DNA from: Ascoidea asiatica
Lineage: Eukaryota; Ascomycota; Saccharomycetes; Ascoideales; Ascoideaceae
DNA length: 64,000 nucleotides
Assembly: GCA_001600695.1 (NCBI GenBank)
Contig: BCKQ01000006.1
Location: forward strand, 248,001-312,000
Direction of reading: 5' to 3'
In this document: positions 43,101-53,400 of the stretch, piece by piece
Numbering within the stretch: the first letter of the stretch is position 1
Layout of the letters: each line of letters opens with the position of its first letter
Translations under genes and position numbers: made by a program
Notes under the pieces: model-generated
What the model saw: the letters and a program-made list of their open reading frames with translations, nothing else
What the model was told of the DNA's origin: nothing
Database searches by the model: none

Positions 43101-44144
43101 TCTTATGATATAAATTCAAAAGATAATTATATTCTTGAAGAAGAAGAAGATTACAATTCTCATAATCAAAATGGAGTCCATGAAGATGATGATAATTATG
43201 AAGTACATCAGAATAGATTTTTAGGTAATAATAAAGTTAAAATTAAAACTCTTGATGTTGATGACAATGATGATTATAAAAATAATAATAATAATGATAG
43301 TGATGAAGAAGAAGATGAAGATCGATATAAATATGTGAATGATTATCAACAAATGAATTCAGAACCTGTATTATCATTAAATGATTTATTGCATGGAAAT
43401 TCTATTAGTAATGATGACGATAAATCAGCTAATAATGATAATAAAAAAAATAAAAATAAAAATAAAAATAAAAGTAAAAATAAAAATAAAAAAAATAAAA
43501 AAGAATCTGGACAAAGTTATGGATTTTTAAGTAATTATAATTCACCATCTTCATCATCTTCATCATCAGAGGAAGAAGAACTTGATTATTGGAAAAGTAA
43601 TGACCATAATAATTCTTTACAGCATTCATCAGATATTGGATTAATTAATGAATTTAATGATGATTATGAAGATCCAAATGATGATGGACAAAATTATTCT
43701 AAAAAAACATTATATTCATCAATTTTACAACCTTTTGGGACAGGGACTATGGATAAAAAACAGAAATTAAATTCCACTGGGTTAACATCATGTTTATTAC
43801 CTCAAGTTAATATAGATAAAAAAATGAATTTCAAATCAAAGGATAATAATAGTAAAAATAATAAAAATGATGATAAGAGTAATAATAATGAAAGTAAAGA
43901 TAAAGAAGATGAAGAAAATAAATCAAAAAAAAATAGGTTTGACCTTAATCAAGTTGATGATGAAGATGATGATTTAGATTTAGAAGATCAAATTGATGAT
44001 GCTGATGATGTGGATGATGATGATGATTATGATGAAGAAGATAGTTATAAATTAACAAGGAGTAAAAGTAAAGGAGATATGAATTGGGATGAAGATGAGC
44101 AATCAAGGTTAATGAACATTGGAAGCTATATATATAAAAAATAA
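40116..44144 (+). CDS. SAP190: Sit4-associated protein (SAPS-domain PP6-type phosphatase subunit)
   Basis: This is a regulatory subunit of the Sit4 (PP6-type) phosphatase. The start MSANFWNLAPVF resembles the FW opening of the family. The SAPS region is clear: NPPLMDFLLKLISSD (about 278), IGPNKLSRQLVSKKIISNLIKIML, SVSIIIEIIRKNNSDYD (about 430-446), FRICELIAELLHCSNMALLN, and IRLGYMGHLTLISEEVVKFL (about 790). Before and after are Asn/Asp/Glu low-complexity stretches, and the last third is mostly acidic or Lys/Asn-rich with islands (YGFLSNYNSPSSSS; LTSCLLPQVN). Length 1342 aa versus about 1000 in S. cerevisiae Sap155/185/190; which of these it matches cannot be decided. An AAAAT run follows the stop. 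Confidence 0.93.
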   Translation: MSANFWNLAPVFQNYTSISILLQNLNFNDLNNLDLKFNKNNDNNNNNQNDYNFNIDFKILKNINIQILFKILDQNDLLHDLTHNSNLNSNLINFFNSKFILNILINYIIYDYNDYQYQFQQFTTSNSNYNSNSNSNDNKDNKDEKDVQDDDDDKQDDNLDKEDKDEYYSYDTSISNYNNESNIEIYNRRSSISLEILSSNINSITKILLNSNFLLYKIFSILNLNEKKKNISIIKSNNFMKLNENFLKNYLINNFFYIKFISKNFIYNNLLNKFLNQITNPPLMDFLLKLISSDSLFNDIQNNNSNSNSINNIIQDQDQDNNTSEKDNENENSSNNNNNNKENYMDLNIINILYNQNLIPKLINFLKPKFNPLIQSSSSDFLKALITISANSNNGDSSIIGPNKLSRQLVSKKIISNLIKIMLFGNYSLSNSVSIIIEIIRKNNSDYDIIPMNFLNLNNHPPNSNDPIYLGYLIKIFSKNILNFNKILLNNKTTSNIKKINFKYNDDEFEPLGFEKFRICELIAELLHCSNMALLNNPDGESIAKERDYHRIRLLKINESENYNFNYNQYIPKTTKITKKNKTKIKNEENFDNLKTEIESLKNLNLNNSNDENETNNFKNNKNDNNDNDNDNDSNDDSEIIDPDAIINNELFPENFDIENDFKEEIILNPELGLEFDDDIDTPYLSPIKPDKFYDNGENVFRESPIIGDQLKIALHDTKIIKNIINLFFKYPWNNFLHNVIFDIIQQILNGSIEIGFNRYLILNLFLDYKLIKFILKAENDSNQFYIKNNIRLGYMGHLTLISEEVVKFLQLIDKQGKSQLLNEKIIIDDNNQQIQDINRDQYSQLDISIKLLYSCLIESVIDDPDWIEYIEGPLKDTRNKYNSRLGGSDQEDEGDNVYNDNDNYSINDNDNDNDSYNNINNNADDTNTNNIINNNDNENEVGDDYDVNNNANNTNDFNNESKKNLNDNTTLENNNISNNNNNDNNNSNSAETSYSYDINSKDNYILEEEEDYNSHNQNGVHEDDDNYEVHQNRFLGNNKVKIKTLDVDDNDDYKNNNNNDSDEEEDEDRYKYVNDYQQMNSEPVLSLNDLLHGNSISNDDDKSANNDNKKNKNKNKNKSKNKNKKNKKESGQSYGFLSNYNSPSSSSSSSEEEELDYWKSNDHNNSLQHSSDIGLINEFNDDYEDPNDDGQNYSKKTLYSSILQPFGTGTMDKKQKLNSTGLTSCLLPQVNIDKKMNFKSKDNNSKNNKNDDKSNNNESKDKEDEENKSKKNRFDLNQVDDEDDDLDLEDQIDDADDVDDDDDYDEEDSYKLTRSKSKGDMNWDEDEQSRLMNIGSYIYKK

Positions 44145-44184
44145 AATAAAATAAAATAAAATAAAATAAAATAAAATAAAATAA
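44141..44184. repeat. (AAAAT)n pentanucleotide run after the SAP stop
   Basis: About eight to nine AAAAT units begin at the stop codon of the SAP gene and continue into the 3' UTR. Confidence 0.85.
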
Positions 44185-44699
44185 CTTATAAAATTACTAA
44201 ATGATGATAATATAAATAAAAATTAAATGATTTTTTTGCTTTTTTTTTTCTTTATTTTTAGATTTTTTGAATTCTTTTTTTGGTTTAAAATTTTTCTTTT
44301 TTTCTAATTTTTGACCTTATTTTTATTAAAAAATTTCTCTTTTCTCATTTCTCATTTTAAATTATTCATTTTACATATATTACTTAATTTTTTTTACATT
44401 CTTTTTACGTTCTTTTTACGTTCTTTTTATTATATTCTTTTATTAAAATTATAATTATAACTATAATTAATTTTTTTTATTCTTATTTACAATTCTTTTA
44501 ATTTTTAGAATGTCTTAATTTTAAACACTTTTATATTAATAATGTTATATTAATAATTTTATATTAATAATAATGATAATTTATTTCAAATTATTCATGA
44601 ATTTATGATCTTAATGAAGAAGAAGAAGATATATGTATATAAGTATATATGTATATAAAAAGTAAGAATTTATCTTTATCTTTGTCTTTCTTCAAGTAA

Positions 44700-44800
44700 A
44701 TATTTACAACTAAATATAACTATAACTATAACTATAAATATAACTATAAATATAAAGATATAAAGATATAAAGATATATAAATATGCATATAAGTATATA
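44700..44800. repeat. ACTATA / AGATATA short tandem repeats
   Basis: The stretch reads as repeated ACTATA and TAAATATA units, then TAAAGATA units, in a convergent intergenic region. It is simple-sequence DNA just before the hairpin row. Confidence 0.7.
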
Positions 44801-44848
44801 AACTAATTTACACTAAATATAATTAATGTCTCAATTCAGTTTCAAATC

Positions 44849-44955
44849 TATTCCAAAATCTATTGGAATATCTAACCATTTGAATAACAATAAGTTTATT
44901 GTAATTGTGAATCAAGTTTTGATTCTAGTTCCAATGTAGTCTTAGACCAAGACTA
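44849..44955. other. Row of four short perfect hairpins
   Basis: Four perfect inverted repeats, each with 7-bp arms, follow one another. TATTCCA/TGGAATA is at 44849-44870 (8-nt loop). ACAATAA/TTATTGT is at 44887-44902 (2-nt loop). GAATCAA/TTGATTC is at 44909-44925 (3-nt loop). TAGTCTT/AAGACTA is at 44937-44955 (5-nt loop). They lie between the 3' ends of the SAP gene and the Asn-rich gene. Function unknown. Confidence 0.75.
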
Positions 44956-45046
44956 TTTCCAATATAGTTTAATTATAATATATTTATATATAGTATAATA
45001 GATATGATATATTGTATAAATATGTGTGGAGTGAAGTGGGATATAA

Positions 45047-46057
45047 TTAAATTAGATCAGATAAATTATCATCTTCATAAATTTGATTAATTGAATGATT
45101 TGATAAGAATAAATTAATTAAATTTTCTTCAAAAGGTCTAATATTTGAGTTAGGTAAATTATTCAAATTAATTTGAGGTAAATTATTATTATTTAATAAA
45201 TTTTTAATAATATTATTTAAATTATTATTATTAATTAAATTTAAGATATTATTAAATTGTTGATCATCATTATGGGAAGTAGTTTCAAGATTATTATCAA
45301 GATTATTATCAAAATTATTATCGAGATTTGTATCAATATCAGAAATATCAGAAATATCAGTATCAGAAATATTATCATTATTATTATCAAATTTTGAATA
45401 TGAATTGATTGAATTTTCAGATATTGGTAAAGAAGTTGTTGAAGATGAACTCATATTATTATTATTATTATTATTATTACTTATAGAAGAGTTAAGTTTA
45501 GTTGAATTTGAGACTATTGAAGAAAATGGAGTATTTGCTGAAGAGTTATAAGATGAATTAGAAGATGAACTTGAAGAAAGATTTATATTATTGTTATTTT
45601 GTATCTGATTAAGATTTAAAACTTGATTTTGAGTATTATTTTGAATATTATTTTGAATATGATTTGTTGATGAATGATTTTGAATATTTGAAAAATGTGA
45701 ATGATTTGTGAAAGTATTTATATTTGAAATGATATTATGATTACTTAAATTTGGAATAAAATCATTATCATAATCGTTATCATAATCAAACTCATCATCA
45801 TCATCATCATCATAATCATTTTCAGAGTGTGATTCAAAATCAGATCCAGATTTTAGTTTAGACTGGACATCATACTGTATTAAGTTATTTTGATTTGATT
45901 GATTTGATTGAGAAGTTTGATTATTAACATTTTGAATATTAGTAGTATATTGATTATTATCAGACTGATTTCTCAGATCAGATAGTTTCTGATTATTTTT
46001 TGTGATATTATTAGAATTTGAATTTGAATTTGAATTTGAATTTGAATTGATTGACAT
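45047..46057 (-). CDS. Asn/Ser-rich low-complexity protein (336 aa)
   Basis: I do not recognise it. It begins with an alternating Asn-Ser run, then QKLSDLRNQSDN, an acidic segment (DDDDDDEFDYDNDYDNDF, about 85-103), Asn/His/Gln-rich sequence, Ser runs, and an acidic DTDISDISDIDTN stretch (about 240). The C-terminal 40 residues look more ordered (LPNSNIRPFEENLINLFLSN, then HSINQIYEDDNLSDLI). The composition resembles prion-like or transcription-factor low-complexity regions. The intact frame and start context support a gene, but low complexity alone could exaggerate this. It is divergent from the RBM42-like gene. Confidence 0.6.
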   Translation of the reverse strand: MSINSNSNSNSNSNSNNITKNNQKLSDLRNQSDNNQYTTNIQNVNNQTSQSNQSNQNNLIQYDVQSKLKSGSDFESHSENDYDDDDDDEFDYDNDYDNDFIPNLSNHNIISNINTFTNHSHFSNIQNHSSTNHIQNNIQNNTQNQVLNLNQIQNNNNINLSSSSSSNSSYNSSANTPFSSIVSNSTKLNSSISNNNNNNNNMSSSSTTSLPISENSINSYSKFDNNNDNISDTDISDISDIDTNLDNNFDNNLDNNLETTSHNDDQQFNNILNLINNNNLNNIIKNLLNNNNLPQINLNNLPNSNIRPFEENLINLFLSNHSINQIYEDDNLSDLI

Positions 46058-46768
46058 TTTTGATTGAATTTAGATAAAACTAAGAACATAAATAAATAAA
46101 GAATATTTTATCTTTATCTTTAGTCAATATAAAATGACAAAAAGTAAATGTAAATCAGTTGATTTCTGATGAAAGTAATTAAGAAATAGTAAGTGAGAGT
46201 AAGTAAGTGGTGGTGATTGGTATTGGTGGTGTATTTCTGGAAACGAGACGAGGATGTTTGTTTCTGACGAATAAAGGTATAATAAATTTAAAGTGAGATA
46301 AACAGTGAATAAACTGTGAATATACTGAAAACAGTGAAGTGAGTTAGTAATTGTGATAGAGAATAGTAAAAGAGAGAGGTGAAAGGTGAGAAGGAGAAAG
46401 AGAAGGAGAGAGAGAAGCACACCCACAGCCCTGGCGACAGCATAGCCTCGGAAAATATCCTAAATATTACCGGATTCAAACTAGTATCACATGCTAAGGT
46501 CGAAAGTAAATGTGGCAAATTACAGCCACATTTACGGCGGTGCAATTTGTTTTGTCGCCGTGATTATGGTACTTCTTTATTTAAAATTATTATGTAAGAA
46601 CAGCTGATCTAAAACATCCATACTTTTGGACTCATTTTCAGTAGAAAAATTTCTTTATTCTTTTCAATATATTAAACTATTTAATAACAATTTAATTATT
46701 TAATTAGATATATTTATTTGTTTATTTGTCTTAATCACAAACAATTAATTATTAATTATATATCCAGA
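46058..46768. promoter_or_regulatory. Divergent upstream region (Asn-rich gene / RBM42-like)
   Basis: It contains a purine (GA-rich) tract (about 46358-46418), ATCACATG (46486-46493) and an 11-bp-arm inverted repeat at 46506-46535. A second smaller inverted repeat follows (ACGGCG 46534-46539 with CGCCGT 46556-46561). Frames of 72-100 codons in this island have no domain features. Confidence 0.5.
46506..46535. promoter_or_regulatory. Perfect inverted repeat GTAAATGTGGC / GCCACATTTAC
   Basis: The arms are 46506-46516 and 46525-46535, with 8 nt between them. The same 11-mer GCCACATTTAC also occurs singly at 20799-20809 upstream of TOS4. This suggests a protein-binding site arranged head to head here. 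Confidence 0.6.
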
Positions 46769-47599
46769 ATGAATTCATCAAACAAACGATCAAACTTTAG
46801 AATAGGTAAGCCTTTAAAGAAACAAAAATCTAGTGAAGCTAAAACTTCTGATAGAAGATTAGCTTCTGGTAGAGCTCCTGCAACTTATTTACTTAGTGCC
46901 ACTAAAAATTTATCTGAATTAACTTCAAATTCGAATAGAATTAAATCTTTTGATAATAATAATATTTTAAATAATCAAAATGATATAAATAATATAAATA
47001 ATCTAAATAATATAAACAATCTTACTAATAATAACTCTAATACTAATTTTAATAACCAGTTTATTAATTCAAATTATAATAATAATAATAATAATCCTCA
47101 ACTTCAACAACAACAAACTCAAGAGGAAATTAATCCTGAAGTTAATATAAATAAAGAATCAATAATAACTGTAAAAAGATCAGATGGTAAAAATTCTTGG
47201 AATGACGATTCTTTATTAGATTGGAATCCAAATCATTTTAGATTATTTGTTGGAAATTTAGGTAATGATGTTAATGAAATAATTTTACAAAGAGCATTTT
47301 TAAAATATAATTCATTATCAAAAGTTAAAGTTCCAATAAATTTAAAAACAAATGAAAATAAAGGTTATGGATTTATTTCATTTTCTGATCCAAATGATTA
47401 TTTTAAAGCTTTTAAAGAAATGAATAATAAATATGTTGGTCAACATCCAATTCAATTAAAAAAAGCAAAAACTGATTTAATTCCAACTAAAATTAAATTA
47501 AATAATAAAAAAAATAATAAAAATAATAAATTTATTAAAAATAGAAATCATAAAAATGATAATAATAATAAAAATTATAATAAATATAATAAAAAGTAA
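46769..47599 (+). CDS. RRM protein related to RBM42
   Basis: It has a single RNA-recognition motif near the C-terminus. RNP2 is LFVGNL and RNP1 is KGYGFISF. The flanking pattern, LLDWNPNHFRLFVGNLGNDV, AFLKYNSLSKVKVPIN, FSDPNDYFKAFKEMNNKYVG and HPIQLKKAK, is the RBM42-type RRM as I recall it from animals and fungi. The N-terminal half has a conserved-looking LASGRAPATYLLSA and then Asn/Gln runs; the tail is Lys/Asn-rich basic. RBM42 in other eukaryotes is linked to splicing and mRNA handling. I start at 46769 (MNSSNKRSNF) because the 17 codons upstream are AT-driven. I know of no clear S. cerevisiae counterpart. Confidence 0.82.
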   Translation: MNSSNKRSNFRIGKPLKKQKSSEAKTSDRRLASGRAPATYLLSATKNLSELTSNSNRIKSFDNNNILNNQNDINNINNLNNINNLTNNNSNTNFNNQFINSNYNNNNNNPQLQQQQTQEEINPEVNINKESIITVKRSDGKNSWNDDSLLDWNPNHFRLFVGNLGNDVNEIILQRAFLKYNSLSKVKVPINLKTNENKGYGFISFSDPNDYFKAFKEMNNKYVGQHPIQLKKAKTDLIPTKIKLNNKKNNKNNKFIKNRNHKNDNNNKNYNKYNKK

Positions 47600-48920
47600 A
47601 CCATTCATTCACAATCAATATTAAGTTTGCAATCAATTTGCAAAACAATAAATCTAAATTTTTAAGATTCTTTTCATTTTTATTTAGTAGAATAATTTGT
47701 TTTAATAAATGAATTGGATAAACTGGATTGTTACTATCGGTATTACTCAAATTTCTTTTTAGAAATTTAGCTTTCTCTGTCTTTCTTGTTTATAATGATT
47801 ATATCCTTTAGTTGTTTTTTGCGAAATAATAAAGAAAAAATTTCAGTACTTATTTATGTTTCATCTTTCAAATTATTAGGAAATCTTATTTAATCAAATA
47901 ATTGTCTTTGAAAGTAAAAGGTAAATTTTTAGATAAAACTTCAAATTCCTTTTCTTTTTTTTTTTTTTTTAGTTTTAATAAGTCAACCATAGATTCAGAA
48001 CATCAATTTTCAGCATTGAAAGAATTTAAATTCTAGATTTTCAAAATTCCATAAAACTTTTGAAATATTTATGAAAAAAACTCTTTGCAGATAATAAATA
48101 ACAAATTTTTAATCAATTTCACGTTTGAATCAGATAATGTTTTATATAAAACTTTTAATTTTGTTGAAATTTGTTGAAGGCTTGACTTTTTTGAATGATC
48201 AGTATTCGGCTGAATTTGAAACTAGATATATTCAAGTTTAAACTATAGATATTTATATTTAATTATTCATTCATTCATTGTTTATTGTTCAAAATGTTCT
48301 TGAATAATAATTAATTTACCTGCTACCAGTAAAATTTCATACCAAAAAATATATTTCGTCGAAAATTTTGGAGTGAATTTGGCTCAAATTACAAAATTAC
48401 TCAAGATTATTTCATATCTTTAAAGCGAATTAACTTGGATATCAATTTAAAATGAGAAACTTGAAATTAGTGATTGAATATAGATATATATTATTATAGC
48501 AAGTTTAACGTCAATGGTTTTATGATACTCATAATAAACAAAAAAATGGTTGAATTCAATGTAGAAAATAAAAACTGTTAAGAGAACTGGATTTCTTCTA
48601 TTAAAAACCAAAAGATTTTTTAACTGTAAAAAAGAAACTGGAGAAGTTCTGAAATTCATCCACAAAACCAAACCAACTCTTTTTTCACTGTTTTGAATAT
48701 CAAATATAAGCTTACAAATTTTAATTATTGAAATTTATTATATTATAGATAATAGTTGTTTTAATTTCATTTATTAAGCTAGAGGAAAAGTGCTAATAAT
48801 ATTATGAAATAAAAGATAATAAGATCTAAGAAAATCAGCTAAAAAAGAACTGATGCTTGGGTACAGTTAAAAAAAGAATAGAAAATAATATAAAAAAAAA
48901 ATACAATTTACAGTAATATA
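47600..48920. other. Intergenic region between the RRM gene and the short FHA gene
   Basis: About 1.3 kb of AT-rich DNA lies between tandem genes. Frames of 71-74 codons on the minus strand have no domain features. No RNA gene is recognised. I found no perfect SCB-type site here, in contrast to the TOS4 upstream region. Confidence 0.4.
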
Positions 48921-49664
48921 ATGTCAAAGAAAAGAACTCAAGAAATCTTGTCTTCCTCATATTCACAATCACCATCTTCATCTTCTTCATCATTGTCGTC
49001 ATCATCGTCATCTGCATCAACTTTTGATTCTGAGGTTATTTCCACAAATAATACAACTAAAAGGGGAAATAATTTTAAGTTCTCTCAAATACCAAATAAC
49101 TATAAATATGTTAGTTATACAAAAGATGTAAAAAAACAGTTTTTTGGAAGAAAAGATTTTAATTTTTTAAATTCAAAATTCAAAACTTTTATTTCAAGAA
49201 AACATATTTCTATTCAATATGAATTAATAAATAATGAAATAACTATAGACTGTTATGGAATAAATGGTTGTTGTATTATTTTACCATTTTCTGTTATTTT
49301 GTATTATATATCTAAAAATGGAAAATATGATTTTTTTGATAATACTATTACTACTGATCAAATTTCATCAAATAATTTAATCATTCAAGGTTTAACCACT
49401 TTTAATAGATTAATTAAAGAAAAAGAAAAAAGTATTATATTTATTTTAAAGGGTGAAAGACTTAATTTTCCATTTAAAGGTGATATTTTATTAAATATTA
49501 AAGATAATAAAATTCTTATCAAAGGAGAAAAAATTATAGCTTCAAGAGAAAACTGTGAAATATCTAAATTTATGCGCTTGAATGCATTAAAAAAAGAAAA
49601 AGAATTATTAATTTTGAAACAAAAAAGGGCAAATGATTTTTTAAACTATTATGATCAAAATTAG
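48921..49664 (+). CDS. Short FHA-domain protein, paralogue of the Tos4-like gene
   Basis: This 247-residue protein is an N-terminal Ser run followed by an FHA domain and little else. FHA hallmarks are FFGRKDFNF, FISRKHISIQ and CYGINGCCIILP. Blocks shared with the Tos4/Plm2-like protein at 18380-20377 are CYGxNGCxxILP, QGLTTFNRLI (there KGLTNFNRLA) and SIIFILKGERL (there SIIFILKGEKL), in the same order. It lacks the Tos4 C-terminal block (INREGKDAAGKP...) and ends about 40 residues after the last FHA strand with a basic stretch. It could be a truncated duplicate that has become a stand-alone phosphopeptide binder. The frame is intact and the start context good. Confidence 0.85.
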   Translation: MSKKRTQEILSSSYSQSPSSSSSSLSSSSSSASTFDSEVISTNNTTKRGNNFKFSQIPNNYKYVSYTKDVKKQFFGRKDFNFLNSKFKTFISRKHISIQYELINNEITIDCYGINGCCIILPFSVILYYISKNGKYDFFDNTITTDQISSNNLIIQGLTTFNRLIKEKEKSIIFILKGERLNFPFKGDILLNIKDNKILIKGEKIIASRENCEISKFMRLNALKKEKELLILKQKRANDFLNYYDQN

Positions 49665-50445
49665 ATAATATAAAATAACCAATAAAGGTTTTTTAACAAT
49701 AAATGAATAATAATTTTCTCTCAAATAGCTTGCTCTTTCTCTCTGTCTCCAATTTTCTTTATTGAGACTTGTTTGAATATATTTGTTTTTAACTTCAATT
49801 TCAAATTGAAATTTCTTTCTCTATTCAATTTATATTTAGACATGAAAATATAAAATTATTGAAGAGCATCATTTAAAGGAGAAACCAATACTTAAATAAT
49901 CGTTTTATAAAATTAAACTAAATCGAGCACTTGCCACAAAAAGAGATTTCAGTCAAACACCGAAAGGGAGCAAGTACTACTAAGTACATAGATATGCTTA
50001 TTTCGGGATTTAAATGTCAAACACCGAATGTAACTAAATGCAGGGTTTGGTTAAAAAAATCCTAAATTTGCTTCTCATGAAAAAGTATTTTATTGTTTTT
50101 TTTGATTATTTCTGTTTTTGTTTATTGATTAAAAATATAGCATATAAAGATAGTTGAAACTAAATAAAATGAACTTGTACTATAAGTGTGAAAAATAAAT
50201 GAAGTTTGAAAAATATGTGAACTTTTGTATTAAAATTGAAGAAAAAATGAAATTATTACAAAAAAATATAAGAAATATAAAATTTTTTTAGACGAAAAAA
50301 ATAGATAAAAATAAATAAACCCAAATTTTTTAATTAACCGTCATTGTAAAAAACAAAGAAAAGAAAAGATAAATGAGCAATGACTCTTGAAATGATAAAT
50401 AAAAGAATAAATAAAAAAGTAAAGAAAGAAAAAGAATGAGAAGAA
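49665..50445. other. Convergent intergenic region with a 13-bp direct repeat
   Basis: GTCAAACACCGAA occurs at 49952-49964 and again at 50016-50028 in a slightly GC-richer patch (49920-50050). The rest is AT-rich. No gene is recognised. Confidence 0.45.
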
Positions 50446-53400
50446 TCATGACATATTTTTAAAACTTTTAACATATTGAAGTCTTAAATTATTATATAAT
50501 ATAATAATATTAGAAAACACAAGTAAAACAATTGCTAAATTTGGGGTAATTTTAACATTTAGATTATTTACAAACCTCATAGTTCTATCTATATAATAAT
50601 AACCATAATAATCTTTAAACATATCACTTACAGAAGAAATTGGATTAATAATTATTAATCCAACTAAAAATTTAGATACTAAAACTAACAAATAATTATT
50701 TTTAAAAGTTGAAATGATTAATTTGGAAAGTTCTATTAAAAAAATTAAGTTTCTCAAATGTTTATCAATTATAATCAAGTTACAATTTTTATTATAAATT
50801 TGTTTATAATTAGAAACTAATGAAACATTAATATCTCCTAAAGTTGAATATAATGTTGGATCAACTTCATTATTTATATTTTCATTGATGATTAAAATAT
50901 TATTATTATCTCTATCTTTATTTGCAAAGAATTTATTATCTTTAATTGAATTCGGCAATAATAATTTTTGTTTTAAAATTTTAATTTTTTCAAATTTTTC
51001 ATGAGGAAATAAATTTTTCCAAATTAAATTTTCATTAACTTTGAAATTTTTCAAAATTTTGAAATAAATATCATCAGAGTTTTGTTTTTTTTCACCTGAG
51101 TCCAAATCTGAATTACTTGAATTACTTGCTAGACTTGTAGAACTATTATTAGAATTATGCTTATTATAATCCTCATTTTTCTTGGTTTTGATTTTATCAT
51201 ACATAAAACCAACATCATAATTATTATCTTCTTTATTAAGATAATTCATCATTTTAGTGAAATCTTGTTTGACATCAAAATTAACTAAAGAAAAAATTCC
51301 AGATAATTCATTATTTATAACAATGTAAATTAAAGAATCTAATTTAATTTTTTCTCTAATATTATTTGGATTATTGATATTATTTGATAATTTTAAATTT
51401 AAGTTATAATTATTTATAAATTTAACAAATTCTTCATTTAAATTCAATTCTTTAATAAATTTTTTATCAAATAAATTAATATTACCAATTTTAACATCAA
51501 ATCTAATATTATCTAGATCTATAGTTGCAAATATTCCCTTTCCAATAACATCTTCAAAATATATACATTTTGCTTTATTATTTTTATTATATTTTTGTAT
51601 AAGTTTACCAATTTTATTAAAATATTCTTCATTATCATCATTAATATTATTTAAATTACTATATGAATTATTATTTGAAATATTTTTTAAAATTGCATTT
51701 GAAATTGGTTTATCAATTAAAGATTCACTTGCAATTATTATTTTCCACCAAGTTTCAGAAGACTTTTCCCAAATATTAAATAATTTAAAAATCTTTACAT
51801 TATTATTTTGATAATTATAAATATTTAAAACATTTAAATTATTAAAGATTAAGATTTTAATTTTTTTAATATCTTCAAAAATTTTTAAGTTAAATTTTTT
51901 GATATAAATACCATTAACAATAGAAGCATGTAAAGAAACAATTAATAACACAGGTTCAATTAATAATAATGAAGTTGGAGAGAAAATAATTAATAAAGTT
52001 ATAATTTTGTCAATTTTGAAATTTAATAAATTGTTTTTATTTAAATTTAAACTATCATCTAAGAATATATTATTATAAGTTTTGAAATATAAAATATAAA
52101 CTAAGAATGTAAAAATTAATAAAATTAGAATTGCAATGATTAATCTTTGAAAATATAAAATATCATGATAATTTTTTTGATAAATGTGTTTATTATTGAT
52201 TGAATTATTCAATTTATTTAAGTTCAAAGAAGAACTTGAGTTTGTTTTTCTTAAATTGAAGAAGTTTAAGTAGTTTTTAATATTTGAATTTAAAATATTA
52301 ATCAGATTTTCTTCATTACTACTTGTATTTGAATTTGCATTTTCTTTGTTATTGACTTTGTCTTTATTTAAAATACTTGAAATATTTGTTATACTATCTT
52401 GAGATCTATGAATAATAGTATTAAAAGAATTATTTGTATTTATTGGACTTGATGGACTTGTGATTGGAGTTTCATTGTTGTTTGAAGTATTTGTATTTAA
52501 ATTATTTAAGTTATTGGTATTGATATTTTTTTTATAATAATATTTTAAGAAATTATTTAATATTTTTTTATTTGAATTTTGAATTAAATAATTCTTAGCA
52601 AATATTATATTTAAATTTAAATTAACTAGATTTAAGATTTTTAAATTTGAAAAAATTTTAAAATTGAAAATTTGATAAAATACAAAAAAAATTAATAGAT
52701 TATTAATTAAAATTAAATAAAAGTTTATTGAAAAAAAAGATCTGAAGAATTTATTGAATGTGTGATTGAGATTTTTATTGAAATATTTGTTATTGATATT
52801 TCCAAGGATGGAATTACTCGAACTTAAGTTATTATAATTGAAATTATAAATGTTAGTAGTAGGAGTAGTTGCAGTTCGATTATTATTAGAGTGATTGAAG
52901 AATAGATTATAATAGATAAAGAAACCTAGGATGTATTGTTGAAAGAAAGTTAAATCAATTGAGATATATAAATAAAATTTGAAATAAGTTGAAATTGAAG
53001 CTTTATAATAATAATTAGATAAAATGATTGAGATATAAATTAAAATAGATATGAAAATGGATAAATAAAATAAAAATGAATAATTTATTTCATTATCAAA
53101 ATCAAATTCATTATTAATTGAGTTATAATTACTGAATGTATTATTATATGAATTATTTATTAAATTTGAATTTGAATTAGATTGAATTGTATTTAAGATT
53201 GAATGAATTTTTTTTGAATTTATTAAATTTTTATTATATATTATTATTAAATTTTTTAAATTTTTGGATAATGATAATTCTTTAATTGAAATTGAAGAGA
53301 ATTTTAAAAATTCAGATTGAATTAAATTTATTAGATCATCATTTATAAGATTTGAATTTAAGATTTTTATAGATTCAATGATATAATCATTTGATAAATC

